Positions 45,119-54,876 of a stretch of DNA of 64,000 nucleotides are shown here, one piece after another. The notes below the pieces were generated by a model that was given only the letters and a program-made list of their open reading frames with translations, ran no database searches and was not told the DNA's origin. Every line of letters begins with the position of its first letter. The first letter of the stretch is position 1. Where the stretch lies: NCBI RefSeq assembly GCF_000686725.1, contig NZ_JMLK01000015.1, forward strand, positions 1-64,000. The letters are read 5' to 3'. Both the position numbers and the translations under genes were made by a program. This stretch comes from Clostridium akagii DSM 12554. Its GTDB lineage: Bacteria; Bacillota; Clostridia; Clostridiales; Clostridiaceae.

Positions 45119-45733
45119 TTGAAAAGTAAAAAGATTAGTATTGTTGATTATGGTATGGGAAATATAAGAAGTGTACAAAAAGCATTTGAATCTTTTGGGG
45201 CTACATGTAATATTACTTGGGATGAAGATGAAATATTAAGTAGTAACGGTATCATTTTACCTGGTGTAGGTGCATTTCCAGATGCTATGGCTAATATAAA
45301 AAAATTTAAAATTGATGTTACTTTACAAAAAGCTATAAAGATGAATATACCCATACTTGGAATATGTCTTGGAATGCAATTACTTTTTGATGAAAGTGAT
45401 GAAGTTAGAAATACAAATGGATTAGGCTTTATTAGAGGAAAAATCAAAAAATTTCAAATAGATTTAAAAGTACCTCATATGGGATGGAATAATTTAAATA
45501 TAATAAAATCATCTCCTATTTTAGAAGGGGTAAAAAATAGTAGTTATGTGTATTTTGTGCACTCTTATTATGCCGAGATGAATGAAGAAAATATAGATGC
45601 GGCAACATTATACGGAGCTAATGTGCCGGCAGTTGTAAGTAATGGAAATATATTTGGAACACAATTTCACCCAGAGAAGAGTGGGGATCCAGGAATTCAA
45701 ATGCTTAAAAACTTTTGGAAACTATGTGATTAA
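45119..45733 (+). CDS. hisH: Imidazole glycerol phosphate synthase, glutamine amidotransferase subunit HisH
   Basis: A 204-residue class I amidotransferase that supplies ammonia to HisF. The nucleophile Cys83 lies in [12 protein letters not shown], and the His/Glu pair in [10 protein letters not shown]. It begins [18 protein letters not shown] as usual. I choose the TTG at 45119: TGAGGTGA (45106-45113) is 5 bases upstream. The GTG at 45110 is inside that site. HisF is encoded three genes later. Confidence 0.94.
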   Translation: MKSKKISIVDYGMGNIRSVQKAFESFGATCNITWDEDEILSSNGIILPGVGAFPDAMANIKKFKIDVTLQKAIKMNIPILGICLGMQLLFDESDEVRNTNGLGFIRGKIKKFQIDLKVPHMGWNNLNIIKSSPILEGVKNSSYVYFVHSYYAEMNEENIDAATLYGANVPAVVSNGNIFGTQFHPEKSGDPGIQMLKNFWKLCD

Positions 45734-45777
45734 TGCTATTTTTTTGATGACGCCTAATAAAAGGAGAAATGATTTTT

Positions 45778-46518
45778 ATGATTATATTCCCAGCAATGGA
45801 TTTAAGAGATGGAAAATGTGTAAGACTTTATCAAGGGAAATTTGATGCACTAGAAGTGGTAGGAGAAAACCCAATAGAGGTTGCTATGTCTTTTAAAAAA
45901 GCAGGAGCAGAATATATTCACCTGGTGGACCTTGATGGAGCATTAAATGGTACTATTAAAAATCTAGAAATTATATTAAAGGTAATAAAGGAAGTTAATA
46001 TTCCTGTAGAACTTGGTGGAGGTATAAGAGATATAAAAACTGTGGATGCTTTAATAAAAGCAGGGGTATCAAGGGTTATACTTGGCACTGCAGCTTTAAA
46101 AGATAAAAAATTTGTAGCGGAGGCTGCAGAAAAATATGGTGACAAAATAGCTGTAGGGATAGATGCTAAGGATGAGAAGGTTGCAGTAAACGGATGGACA
46201 AATATAAGTGATGTAAATTATATAGATTTTGCTAAGGAGATTGAAGCAATAGGGGTTAAAACTATCATATTTACGGATATAAGTAAGGATGGAACATTAA
46301 TGGGTCCAAATCTTGTCCAATTACAAAAGATAAATGATAGTGTAAGCTGCAATATAATAGCTTCAGGTGGAATAAAGGAATTGGAAGATTTAAGGGTTAT
46401 AAATAAAATGGGAATTTATGGCACTATAGTTGGTAAGGCAATATATTCAGGAAATGTTGATTTAAAAGAAGCTATAGCAGCCGGTAGTCAGATTATTGAA
46501 AAAAAGCAGGGGTTATAA
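45778..46518 (+). CDS. hisA: Phosphoribosylformimino-AICAR phosphate isomerase HisA
   Basis: A 246-residue half-duplicated TIM barrel, isomerising ProFAR to PRFAR. The first catalytic Asp lies in [16 protein letters not shown] and the second in [14 protein letters not shown], with phosphate sites GGGIRDIKT and [10 protein letters not shown]. The ATG at 45778 fits the family start, and AAGGAG ends 11 bases upstream. An ATG at 45769 with 2-base spacing is less likely. It ends two bases before hisC. Confidence 0.95.
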   Translation: MIIFPAMDLRDGKCVRLYQGKFDALEVVGENPIEVAMSFKKAGAEYIHLVDLDGALNGTIKNLEIILKVIKEVNIPVELGGGIRDIKTVDALIKAGVSRVILGTAALKDKKFVAEAAEKYGDKIAVGIDAKDEKVAVNGWTNISDVNYIDFAKEIEAIGVKTIIFTDISKDGTLMGPNLVQLQKINDSVSCNIIASGGIKELEDLRVINKMGIYGTIVGKAIYSGNVDLKEAIAAGSQIIEKKQGL

Positions 46519-46520
46519 AA

Positions 46521-47579
46521 ATGAGTAAATTTTGGAATGAAATTACGAAAACTATAGAGCCATATATTGCTGGAGAACAACCCAAGGACAAAAAATACAT
46601 AAAATTAAATACAAATGAAAATCCATATCCACCATCACAAAAAGTGTTAAAAGCAATAAAAGATGCAGCTAGCAGCGATTTAAGATTGTATCCTGACCCT
46701 GACTCTGAAAAATTACGTGAAACTGTTGCGGGTTATTATGATTTAAATAGAAATCAAGTGTTTGTAGGAAATGGTTCAGATGAAGTATTAGCACTTTCAT
46801 TTTTGACTTTTTTTAGTAGTGATGAAGCAATTGTTTATCCAGATATAAGTTATAGTTTTTATCCGGTGTATGCTAATCTTTATGGGTTAAGGACAAGATT
46901 GTCAAAACTAAATGAAGATTTTTCTATAAATGTGGAAGATTTTTTAAGTAAAAACGGTGGAGTTATAGTGCCAAACCCCAATGCACCAACAGGTAAATTT
47001 TTAGAGGTATCCGCTATAAAAAGAATTTTAGATTATAATTCTGAAAAGGTAGTAATAATAGATGAGGCATATGTGGATTTTGGTGGTGAATCTGTGGTAA
47101 GTTTAATAAAGGATTACCCTAACCTTTTAGTTGTGCAGACATTATCAAAGTCTAGGTCACTTGCAGGAATGAGAGTTGGACTTGCACTTGGACAGGAAGA
47201 ACTTATTCATGGATTAAACAGAATAAAAAATTCTTTTAATTCGTATACGGTAGATACAATAGCACAGGTAGCAGCAGTGGCTGCATTTGAGGATGAGGAA
47301 TACTTTAAGCAATGTACAAAAAAAATAATAAAAACAAGAGATAATACAGTGAAAAATCTTACAGAGATTGGTTTTAGCATTGTTCCATCAAAAGCTAATT
47401 TTATATTTGCTTCTCACAAGGAAATATCAGCAGAGACATTGTTTATAAAACTCCGTGAAAAAGGCATACTTGTAAGGTATTTTAACAAACCTAAAATAAA
47501 TAATTATTTAAGAATAACTATAGGTTCAGAAGAAGAAATGGATGTATTCTTAGAAAAAGTTAAGGAAATAATAAAGTAA
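46521..47579 (+). CDS. hisC: Histidinol-phosphate aminotransferase
   Basis: A 352-residue PLP-dependent class I/II aminotransferase. KLNTNENPYPPSQKVLKAI at the start, VGNGSDEVLALSFL, VPNPNAPTG, IIDEAYVDFG and the PLP-binding Lys in TLSKSRSLAGMRVGLAL are typical of HisC. A GGGGTTAT ribosome site overlaps the hisA end. It serves the pathway step after HisB. Confidence 0.95.
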   Translation: MSKFWNEITKTIEPYIAGEQPKDKKYIKLNTNENPYPPSQKVLKAIKDAASSDLRLYPDPDSEKLRETVAGYYDLNRNQVFVGNGSDEVLALSFLTFFSSDEAIVYPDISYSFYPVYANLYGLRTRLSKLNEDFSINVEDFLSKNGGVIVPNPNAPTGKFLEVSAIKRILDYNSEKVVIIDEAYVDFGGESVVSLIKDYPNLLVVQTLSKSRSLAGMRVGLALGQEELIHGLNRIKNSFNSYTVDTIAQVAAVAAFEDEEYFKQCTKKIIKTRDNTVKNLTEIGFSIVPSKANFIFASHKEISAETLFIKLREKGILVRYFNKPKINNYLRITIGSEEEMDVFLEKVKEIIK

Positions 47580-47591
47580 GGGGGTTATGTT

Positions 47592-48353
47592 ATGCTTACC
47601 AAAAGGATAATACCTTGTCTTGATGTGAATATGGGTAGAGTTGTAAAGGGAATAAATTTTGTGAATTTAAAAGATGTGGGAGATCCAGTTAAAATTGCTG
47701 AATTTTATAATGAAGAAGGCGCAGATGAAATAGTATTTTTGGATATAACAGCAACTTCCGATGGAAGAAGCACCATGATAGATGTAGTAAAAAGGACAGC
47801 AGAAAAGATATTCATCCCACTTACTGTAGGAGGGGGAATAAGGACTCTCGAAGATTTTCGCGATATTTTGGCAGCTGGAGCGGATAAAATTTCTATTAAT
47901 TCCTCAGCTGTAAAAGAGCCAACTCTTGTAAAAAGAGCAGCTGAACGTTTTGGAAGTCAATGCGTAGTTGTAGCCATAGATGGAAGAAAAAGAAAAGATA
48001 ATACAGGATGGAACGTGGTAATAGCTGGAGGTAGAATAGACACTGGACTTGATGCTATAGAATGGGCTAAAAAAGTTGAAAAACTTGGCGCTGGTGAAAT
48101 ACTTTTAACTAGCATGGATGCTGATGGTACTAAAAATGGTTATGATTTAGAACTGACTTCAGCTATAACTAGTGGGGTGAATATTCCGGTTATAGCATCA
48201 GGGGGTTGTGGAACTATAGATCATTTTTATGAGGTTTTTGATAAAACTAATTGTGATGCAGCTCTTGCAGCCTCTTTATTTCATTATAGGGAGCTTACAA
48301 TTAAAGATGTTAAGGAATATCTAAAGGAAAAAGGTGTAAGTGTAAGAATTTAA
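47592..48353 (+). CDS. hisF: Imidazole glycerol phosphate synthase, cyclase subunit HisF
   Basis: A 253-residue TIM barrel that closes the imidazole ring with ammonia from HisH. It opens [20 protein letters not shown] with the catalytic Asp, and the second Asp lies in [17 protein letters not shown]. Phosphate-binding [10 protein letters not shown] and [13 protein letters not shown] are present. AAGGGGGTT precedes the ATG. A copy of the dispersed repeat separates it from hisI. Confidence 0.96.
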   Translation: MLTKRIIPCLDVNMGRVVKGINFVNLKDVGDPVKIAEFYNEEGADEIVFLDITATSDGRSTMIDVVKRTAEKIFIPLTVGGGIRTLEDFRDILAAGADKISINSSAVKEPTLVKRAAERFGSQCVVVAIDGRKRKDNTGWNVVIAGGRIDTGLDAIEWAKKVEKLGAGEILLTSMDADGTKNGYDLELTSAITSGVNIPVIASGGCGTIDHFYEVFDKTNCDAALAASLFHYRELTIKDVKEYLKEKGVSVRI

Positions 48354-48362
48354 TTTTTATTA

Positions 48363-48419
48363 TGCATCTGAAAGAAAATAGACTAGCATACTGACTAGTT
48401 ATTTTTTTGAAGATGCCTT
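48363..48419. repeat. Dispersed repeat, copy C (inside the histidine operon)
   Basis: GCATCT at 48364-48369 and AGATGCC at 48411-48417 are inverted ends. The core shares 36 consecutive bases with copy B at 31233. The gap between hisF and hisI is 94 bases, far longer than the other gaps of this operon, consistent with an insertion here. Confidence 0.75.
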
Positions 48420-48447
48420 ATGTTTCATAGGAATGGAGTGTTTGGTT

Positions 48448-48777
48448 ATGAAGGCTATAGAGTTGCTTGAAACAGTAGATTTTAGTAAGGGTTTGGTGCC
48501 AGCTATAATTGTAGATGCTGAAAATAAGGAAGTTTTAATGCTTGCTTATATGAATAAAGAATCACTAAAAAAAACAATTAATACAAAAACTACTTGGTTT
48601 TGGAGTAGATCTAGAAATGAATATTGGAATAAGGGTGCAACTTCAGGACATGTTCAAAATGTTTTGGATATAAAATTGGACTGCGATAATGACACTCTTC
48701 TTATTGAAGTTGAGCAAGTGGGGGCAGCATGTCACACAGGAAGCAGAAGTTGCTTCTTTAAAAATGTAGAATTCTAG
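48448..48777 (+). CDS. hisI: Phosphoribosyl-AMP cyclohydrolase HisI
   Basis: A 109-residue stand-alone cyclohydrolase (not fused to HisE). Signatures: [38 protein letters not shown] and the metal region [13 protein letters not shown] with [12 protein letters not shown]. The ATG at 48448 follows GGAGTG by 7 bases. An in-frame ATG at 48433 precedes it without a site. Confidence 0.95.
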   Translation: MKAIELLETVDFSKGLVPAIIVDAENKEVLMLAYMNKESLKKTINTKTTWFWSRSRNEYWNKGATSGHVQNVLDIKLDCDNDTLLIEVEQVGAACHTGSRSCFFKNVEF

Positions 48778-48816
48778 GGTATTTGTTTTAGATGCCTAAA
48801 ATAAAGGGGAAAAATT

Positions 48817-49143
48817 ATGAGCGAAGTTATAAATGAACTATATCAAACTATTCTCGAGAGAAAAAAAATTCCACTAGAGGGTTCATATACAAACTATCTT
48901 TTTGAAAAAGGTCTTGATAAAATTTTAAAAAAGGTGGGGGAAGAAGCAACAGAAGTAATAGTTGCAGCAAAAAATTCCGATAAGGTAGAGATTGTTAATG
49001 AAGTATGTGATTTAACCTATCATTTATTGGTACTGCTAGCTAATGAAGGAGTTGACCTAAGGGACATTGAGACAGAACTTGGGAAAAGAGAATTAAAAAC
49101 TGGAAATAAAAAGAAAGAGAGAAAGGCGATTAAAAACCTTTAA
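48817..49143 (+). CDS. hisE: Phosphoribosyl-ATP pyrophosphohydrolase HisE
   Basis: A 108-residue all-helical MazG-like enzyme for the second pathway step. Core [17 protein letters not shown] and [19 protein letters not shown] carry the Glu/Asp metal ligands. AAAGGGGA lies before the ATG. Last gene of the operon, separate from hisI as in other clostridia. The end is followed by a strong terminator. Confidence 0.94.
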   Translation: MSEVINELYQTILERKKIPLEGSYTNYLFEKGLDKILKKVGEEATEVIVAAKNSDKVEIVNEVCDLTYHLLVLLANEGVDLRDIETELGKRELKTGNKKKERKAIKNL

Positions 49144-49160
49144 AAGATAAAAGCAAAAAG

Positions 49161-49217
49161 TTAAGGGAATACTAAAAGTTTTGTTTAAACAAGACTTTTA
49201 GTATTCCCTTAATTTAT
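49161..49217 (+). terminator. Terminator of the histidine operon
   Basis: A perfect 19-bp stem (49161-49179 with 49194-49212) with an inner AT-rich loop, then AATTTATTT. Confidence 0.85.
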
Positions 49218-49316
49218 TTATTTAGTTAAAATGAAATTACCAATAAGGCATTTTTTTTTGCATTTAAGTCTCAGATACTCAATTATTTTATAAAAAAATT
49301 ACAATATCAGATTATT

Positions 49317-49358
49317 TTAAAACGTTTACTTGATGTGATAACGTTTTTATTATACAAT
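49317..49358 (+). promoter_or_regulatory. ppdK promoter flanked by two cre-like sites
   Basis: TTGATG (49330-49335) and TACAAT (49353-49358) are 17 bases apart. Two cre-like sites, 49317-49330 (centre ACGT) and 49336-49349 (TGATAACGTTTTTA), flank the -35 box, centres 19 bases apart. CcpA control of ppdK is therefore likely. Confidence 0.6.
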
Positions 49359-49436
49359 ACTAAACGGAACTAAACAATATATATAAATACAAAAAAATAA
49401 AAGTATTATTGTACTTATATACAAAGGGGACAAAAA

Positions 49437-52067
49437 ATGAAAAACAAAAAATTAGTATACATTTTTAATGAAGGAAATGCATCTATGAAAGACCTTCTTG
49501 GGGGAAAAGGTGCTAATATTGCCGAAATGACTAAACTAGGGATTCCAGTACCACAGGGATTTACTGTGACTACAGAAGCTTGTTCTGATTATTACAATTG
49601 TGGCAAAAAACTTTCAAATCAGGTTATAGAGCAAATTAATAATGCACTAGAAGAGCTTGAGAAATCAAGTGGAAAAAAATTTGGCAGTACATTAAAACCG
49701 TTATTGATTTCAGTAAGATCTGGAGCAAGGGTTTCTATGCCGGGAATGATGGATACAATTCTTAATTTAGGATTGAACGATGAAACTGTGGAAGCGATGT
49801 GTAATTTAACTAAAAATTCAAGATTTGCTTACGATTGTTATAGAAGATTTATTCAAATGTTTGCAAGTGTTGTTATGGATATAGATGATTCTCTATTTGA
49901 ACAGTGTATTTCTAATCTGAAAGAAGCTAAAGGTTATAAAGTTGATACAGAACTTACAGGGGAAGATCTAAAAGGTTTAGTTGTAAATTACAAGAAAATT
50001 TACAAAGATCATATAGGCGAAGAATTTCCTAATGACCCTAAATTTCAATTGTTTGAAGCTATTTCTGCTGTTTTTAGGTCTTGGGACAATAATAGAGCAG
50101 ATGTTTATAGAAAAATGAATAATATACCATGGGATTGTGGTACAGCTGTTAACATTCAAGAAATGGTTTTTGGTAACAAAGGTGAAGAATCTGGAACAGG
50201 TGTTGCTTTTTCTAGAAATCCTGCTACAGGAGAAAAAAAGATTTTTGCTGAATATTTGATGAATGCCCAAGGTGAAGATGTTGTTGCCGGAATTAGAACT
50301 CCAGAAGATATTTCTACTTTAGAAATAAGAAATAAAGTAGTTTATGACGAATTTGTTGCTATTGTAAACAAATTGGAATTTCATTATAAAGATATGCAAG
50401 ACATGGAGTTTACCATTGAAGACGGAAAATTGTTTTTCCTGCAAACTAGAAATGGTAAAAGAACTGCTAATGCTGCGTTAAAAATTGCTGTTGATTTAGT
50501 TGAGGAAGGTATTATAACTAAAGAAGAAGCTATTTTAAAAGTTGATCCAAAGCAACTTGATGTTTTACTTCACCCAAATTTTGATAGTGATGAATTAGCA
50601 AAAACTAAAGTAATTGCTAAAGGACTTCCAGCATCGCCTGGTGCAGCTTCAGGAAAAATAGCATTTTCAACTGAAGAAGCTAAAAGAAGACATAAACTTG
50701 GTGAAAACGTTATTCTTGTTAGGCTTGAAACTTCACCTGAAGACATTGAAGGTATGATTGCGTCTGAGTGCATATTAACTGTTAGAGGTGGTATGACTTC
50801 ACATGCTGCAGTTGTGGCTAGAAGTATGGGTAAATGTTGTGTTGTTGGATGTAGTAATATTATAATTAATGATAAAGAAAGATATATTGAAATTAACGGA
50901 ACTAAATACTTTGATAATGATTTTATTTCTATTGATGGAAGTACTGGGAACGTATATGGTTCAGCAATAAAAACTGGTGAATGTAAACTTGAAAAAGATT
51001 TTGAAACTTTTATGGCTTGGGCTGATGAAATTAGAAGTCTTAAGGTTAGAGCAAATGCGGATACTGTTAAAGATTCAAAAGTTGCAGTAAAATATGGCGC
51101 TGAAGGTATTGGTCTTTGTAGAACGGAACATATGTTTTTTGCTGCGGAAAGAATTGCGGCTGTAAGAGAAATGATAGTAGCAAAAAATTTAGTTCAAAGA
51201 GAAAGAGCTCTTGAAAAGATACTACCTATGCAGAGAAAAGACTTTATTCATATATATGAAGTTATGGAAAGAAAATCAGTAACTATTAGGTTACTAGATC
51301 CACCATTACATGAATTTTTGCCAACAGAAAAAGAAGATATACAGGCTTTGGCAGAAGAAATGTCTATTACCTACGAAGAACTTGATTCAACAATTAAAAA
51401 TTTACATGAGGTTAATCCAATGATGGGACATAGAGGTTGTAGGCTTGCAGTGTCTTACCCTGAAATAGCAGAAATGCAAACTAGAGCTATCATAGAAGCT
51501 GCTATTATCGTAAATAAAAAAACTAGCTATAATATTATTCCAGAAATTATGATTCCACTTATTGGTGAAGTTAAAGAACTTAAATATGTAAAAAATATAG
51601 TTGTAAAAACTGCTGAGAAAATCATTGCAAAAGAAGCTGTTTCTCTTAAATATCATGTTGGAACCATGATTGAGATTCCAAGAGCCGCAATTACCGCAGA
51701 TGAAATAGCAGAAGAAGCCGAATTCTTCTCTTTTGGTACAAACGACTTAACTCAAATGACTTTTGGATTTTCAAGAGATGATGCTGGTACATTTTTAAAA
51801 GATTATTATTCTAATAAAATTTATGAGTTTGATCCTTTTCAAACCATTGATCAAAATGGTGTAGGAAAATTAATTAAAATGGCTGTGAATCTTGGAAAAG
51901 GAACTAATCCAAATATTAAACTTGGAATATGTGGCGAACATGGAGGAGATCCTTCTTCTATTGAATTTTGCCACTCGATAGGTTTGGATTATGTATCTTG
52001 TTCACCGTACAGAGTTCCTACGGCAAGACTTGCGGCAGCGCAAGCCCAAGTAAAAAATCCCAGATAG
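49437..52067 (+). CDS. ppdK: Pyruvate, phosphate dikinase
   Basis: An 876-residue cytosolic enzyme interconverting pyruvate, ATP and phosphate with PEP, AMP and pyrophosphate. Domain order: ATP-grasp domain (about 1-340, GGKGANIAEMTKLGIPVPQG), swivelling phospho-His domain with His456 in GGMTSHAAVVARSMGKCC, and the PEP/pyruvate TIM barrel with catalytic Cys832 in GICGEHGGDPSS. Length matches the clostridial enzyme. GGGGAC lies before the ATG. It has its own cre-flanked promoter. In clostridia it can serve either gluconeogenesis or PPi-dependent glycolysis. Confidence 0.96.
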   Translation: MKNKKLVYIFNEGNASMKDLLGGKGANIAEMTKLGIPVPQGFTVTTEACSDYYNCGKKLSNQVIEQINNALEELEKSSGKKFGSTLKPLLISVRSGARVSMPGMMDTILNLGLNDETVEAMCNLTKNSRFAYDCYRRFIQMFASVVMDIDDSLFEQCISNLKEAKGYKVDTELTGEDLKGLVVNYKKIYKDHIGEEFPNDPKFQLFEAISAVFRSWDNNRADVYRKMNNIPWDCGTAVNIQEMVFGNKGEESGTGVAFSRNPATGEKKIFAEYLMNAQGEDVVAGIRTPEDISTLEIRNKVVYDEFVAIVNKLEFHYKDMQDMEFTIEDGKLFFLQTRNGKRTANAALKIAVDLVEEGIITKEEAILKVDPKQLDVLLHPNFDSDELAKTKVIAKGLPASPGAASGKIAFSTEEAKRRHKLGENVILVRLETSPEDIEGMIASECILTVRGGMTSHAAVVARSMGKCCVVGCSNIIINDKERYIEINGTKYFDNDFISIDGSTGNVYGSAIKTGECKLEKDFETFMAWADEIRSLKVRANADTVKDSKVAVKYGAEGIGLCRTEHMFFAAERIAAVREMIVAKNLVQRERALEKILPMQRKDFIHIYEVMERKSVTIRLLDPPLHEFLPTEKEDIQALAEEMSITYEELDSTIKNLHEVNPMMGHRGCRLAVSYPEIAEMQTRAIIEAAIIVNKKTSYNIIPEIMIPLIGEVKELKYVKNIVVKTAEKIIAKEAVSLKYHVGTMIEIPRAAITADEIAEEAEFFSFGTNDLTQMTFGFSRDDAGTFLKDYYSNKIYEFDPFQTIDQNGVGKLIKMAVNLGKGTNPNIKLGICGEHGGDPSSIEFCHSIGLDYVSCSPYRVPTARLAAAQAQVKNPR

Positions 52068-52149
52068 ATCAGGGACAGGCTTCAAGGTAATATAAGTGTG
52101 AATAATTGTAGTGTGACAGGTAAAACTATAAATGAAAGGAAGTGTTTTT

Positions 52150-52275
52150 ATGTCACATTCTACAGGAAAAAAGAAAACTAGGAAGCAAGATATGAAAAGT
52201 TCAAAGCCAGAAGTGGTTCGTGATGATGAAATTGAGAAACATAAAACAGAAGGACTAACTAGAGGTGAAAGATAA
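52150..52275 (+). CDS. 41-residue highly charged small protein
   Basis: Short ORF below the usual length cut-off. ATG at 52150 has AAAGGAAGTG about 8 bases upstream. The product is MSHSTGKKKTRKQDMKSS followed by KPEVVRDDEIEKHKTEGL and TRGER, with no hydrophobic stretch. The basic first half and acidic/basic second half suggest a disordered protein. It lies 80 bases after ppdK, with a terminator following at 52366, so it may be co-transcribed or carry its own promoter. I do not recognise the family. Confidence 0.55.
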   Translation: MSHSTGKKKTRKQDMKSSKPEVVRDDEIEKHKTEGLTRGER

Positions 52276-52365
52276 CCAGAAAATTAAAATTTATATTATA
52301 CGTATCTAAGCTATTATAATAAATAAGACTTACAGCTGAGAAGTTTATAATAAAAAACATGTATT

Positions 52366-52397
52366 GGTCCCCATCTAATTATAGGTGGGGACTATTT
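52366..52397 (+). terminator. Terminator after the 41-residue ORF
   Basis: GGTCCCCATC pairs with GGTGGGGACT (one G-U pair), 7-base AT loop, followed by ATTTTTA. Confidence 0.75.
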
Positions 52398-52483
52398 TTA
52401 CTTTTAAATTCCAATATAATTATTTACAAATGTTAATTATCCATATATTATGTAAGTAGATACAGATAATTGAGGTAAAAAAT

Positions 52484-53638
52484 ATGAAAAAAATTATCAC
52501 TTATTCCCTTTTAGAAAAAAATATAAATTCAGATCAGTATTATAGTGATGTTAAGCTTTTGGCGGATGAAACATTAAATCATGAGGAAAAAATACTTGGA
52601 CAGGTTATTGATGAGTTTACAAAGTATGTTAGTGCAAATAGCATTGAAACATTAAGAAGTAGAGAAGAATATATGTTAGAAGCTTTAATTGTCGGTGTGC
52701 TTTGGAATGTATATGGGAATAATGCCAAAGCATTAACAAAAATCCAGGGTAAAATTCTTGTTAATCTTGTAGCATTAAGAAAAAAAGGAAAAGCTATAAA
52801 ATTAAGTGCGGATCTTGTTAGAGGTTTTTCTTCTACAATTTTTCTAAATAAGAAATCCACCAATGAATTAGAAATATCTATTCTTGGTTTAAAAAAACTC
52901 CAAGGGTGGATACTAGCTTCTGGTGAATTTAATGAAGAATGGAGACGAATTTTAAATTGGGAAAATTATTTTTCTAGTTTGACTGAGAGCAAACTAGAAA
53001 ATGTTTTTAATTTGCTAATCCACTATGGAATATGGTTTCAAAGTAGAAGTGAAACTATAGTAGGTAAATATACGATAAATGTACAACAATTTCTAAAAAA
53101 CCAAAAAAATGTTTATCGGTTTAGTGAAGATATTATTTTTACAGGTAGAAAAAGAACAGAATATCATTTAAATATGGTGGGCGCAGAAATTCTAAATAGA
53201 GCCTTTAGAAATGATTTTCTTAAAACTAAAAAAAAGAAGTTACTCATTCCAATTTGTATGAGAGATAAGCCAAGCAATATATGCAAGGCAAGAAACACTA
53301 AGGACGGATATATTTGCGGACATTGTACCAAAGAATGTAGAGTTAATAAGCTCAGTGAAATGGGCAAAAAACATGGCTTTGAAGTTTTAATAATACCACA
53401 TGGTTCATCTGCATTTACAGATGGAAAAGTTAAGTACGGGGAAATAGGAATTGTAGGAGTTGCCTGTCTTTTAAATCTTATAAGCGGTGGACTTGCAGCA
53501 AGACGATTAAACTTAGTACCTCAGTGTGTAATACTTGATTATTGTGGTTGCAAAAAACATTGGGATAGCGAAGGCATTATTACGGACATTAATGTGAAGG
53601 AATTAAAAAAAATAATTCTGGCATCTCACAGCGAATAA
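52484..53638 (+). CDS. DUF116 domain-containing protein
   Basis: A 384-residue protein. The first 230 residues are helical and not recognised. The C-terminal 140 match DUF116, a cysteine-rich domain seen in clostridia and archaea. Conserved-looking parts are PICMRDKPSNICKARN, GYICGHCTKECRVNKL, VACLLNLISGGLAARRLN and ILDYCGCKKHW. The cysteines could bind metal or an Fe-S cluster (inference). Some DUF116 proteins lie near lipoate or cofactor genes, but none is nearby here. It has its own AT-rich leader. Confidence 0.75.
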   Translation: MKKIITYSLLEKNINSDQYYSDVKLLADETLNHEEKILGQVIDEFTKYVSANSIETLRSREEYMLEALIVGVLWNVYGNNAKALTKIQGKILVNLVALRKKGKAIKLSADLVRGFSSTIFLNKKSTNELEISILGLKKLQGWILASGEFNEEWRRILNWENYFSSLTESKLENVFNLLIHYGIWFQSRSETIVGKYTINVQQFLKNQKNVYRFSEDIIFTGRKRTEYHLNMVGAEILNRAFRNDFLKTKKKKLLIPICMRDKPSNICKARNTKDGYICGHCTKECRVNKLSEMGKKHGFEVLIIPHGSSAFTDGKVKYGEIGIVGVACLLNLISGGLAARRLNLVPQCVILDYCGCKKHWDSEGIITDINVKELKKIILASHSE

Positions 53639-53729
53639 ACATTCAAAATGGAATGATTAATAATGTGTGTATAATAAGGTAATACTAACTTTCAGAATAT
53701 AATTTATAAAAATATATGGAGATGATAAA

Positions 53730-53942
53730 ATGTCGGATTTAAAAGAAAAATTTCAGAATGCTAAGGAGAATGTTATAGGAAAAACTAATGAGGCTTTGGG
53801 AAAAGCAACAGGTAGTGAAGAAACTGAACTTAAAGGAAAAATTCAATCAAAAAAGGCGGATGTAAAGGATAAATTTCACGATGCAAAGGAGAATGTTGCA
53901 AAAAAAATAAATGATAAGTTGGATGAAAAGGATGAATCTTAA
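53730..53942 (+). CDS. CsbD-family stress protein
   Basis: A 70-residue hydrophilic protein of the CsbD family (PF05532), often induced by general stress in Firmicutes. Two related helical segments are visible, KFQNAKENVIGKTNEALGKA and KFHDAKENVAKKINDKLDEK, so the protein looks like an internal duplication. No Cys or Trp. ATGGAGATG lies before the start. The function of the family is unknown. The hairpin that follows separates it from the converging nitroreductase. Confidence 0.85.
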   Translation: MSDLKEKFQNAKENVIGKTNEALGKATGSEETELKGKIQSKKADVKDKFHDAKENVAKKINDKLDEKDES

Positions 53943-53945
53943 ATG

Positions 53946-53989
53946 AATGATAATAAGCAACATGCACTGTCATGTTGCTTATTATCATT
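53946..53989. terminator. Bidirectional hairpin between csbD-like and nitroreductase genes
   Basis: A perfect 19-bp stem (53946-53964 with 53971-53989), 6-base loop, between convergent genes. The T run is short on both sides. Confidence 0.75.
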
Positions 53990-54001
53990 TGCTTAGAAGT
54001 A

Positions 54002-54742
54002 TTATTTATCAATTTTAAATCCTTGGCTTTCTAGTGTTGGTTTAACTTCTGGATAATAAACATATTGGTATATATTCGAAGTGGATTCACTCCAGTTAAC
54101 TTCTTGTTCTCTTCCTATTTCTTTTAGATATACTTCCATAGCAGAGTCATATCCATCTATTAAACCTTTCATTTTATCCTTATTGTAGGTTTCATCGTGT
54201 CTAAAGGCTTTAAGTGGAAACCTTGGTTTCTGTTTAGAAGTGTCAGTAGGATATCCAACAACTAAACCAACTAATGGATATGTATATTCTGGTAATTCTA
54301 ATAATTTAATTATTTCTTTAGGATTAAGTCTAACGCCACCTATTGGAACGATGCCAAGTCCAAGAGATTCTGCAGCGACTATAGCACCGCCCATTGCCAG
54401 GCCAGCATCAAATACACCAGCTGAAAGTCCTTCAAAACTTTCAGTTATAATTTGTTTTTTTCCTGTTTTTTGTCCAGCTAAATAAGTTTTGTACATGTCC
54501 AATACGAACACTAAAAATACAGGTGCTTCAGCTATATATGATTGACCACCAGTGAGTTCAGCAATTTTTTCTTTTTTCTTTTTATCTCTTATAACTATAA
54601 CTGAAGTCTCTTGTGAATTTATAGAGCTTGGCATTGCCTGTGCAGATTTTAAAATTTCATTTATAATTTCTTCAGAAACATCCTTATTAGTATATTTTCT
54701 TATGGATCTATGGTTCTTAATTGAATCTATAATATTATTCAT
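54002..54742 (-). CDS. Nitroreductase-family flavin oxidoreductase (NfsA/FRP-like)
   Basis: A 246-residue minus-strand FMN enzyme. The N-terminal flavin phosphate site IKNHRSIRKYTNKD and the second part AMPSSINSQETSVIV are typical. The C-terminal extension with ESTSNIYQYVYYP resembles NfsA/NfrA-type NADPH-dependent nitro/flavin reductases. The ATG at 54742 follows AAAGGAGA by 6 bases. The TTG six bases earlier is too close. Substrates could be nitro compounds, quinones or flavin. It is divergent from the T-box operon. Confidence 0.85.
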   Translation of the reverse strand: MNNIIDSIKNHRSIRKYTNKDVSEEIINEILKSAQAMPSSINSQETSVIVIRDKKKKEKIAELTGGQSYIAEAPVFLVFVLDMYKTYLAGQKTGKKQIITESFEGLSAGVFDAGLAMGGAIVAAESLGLGIVPIGGVRLNPKEIIKLLELPEYTYPLVGLVVGYPTDTSKQKPRFPLKAFRHDETYNKDKMKGLIDGYDSAMEVYLKEIGREQEVNWSESTSNIYQYVYYPEVKPTLESQGFKIDK

Positions 54743-54840
54743 ATACAATCTCCTTTAAATAATAAAAACTATTATTTAATATTTATTATAAATCAGTGTG
54801 CAACAAATGTAAATACACAATAAAATATTACAGTTTATTG

Positions 54841-54869
54841 TTGACAAAATTAGTACTTTAGAATATTAT
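54841..54869 (+). promoter_or_regulatory. Promoter of the mccBA operon
   Basis: TTGACA (54841-54846) and TATTAT (54864-54869), 17 bases apart, immediately upstream of the T-box leader. Confidence 0.7.
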
Positions 54870-54876
54870 GTGTATT

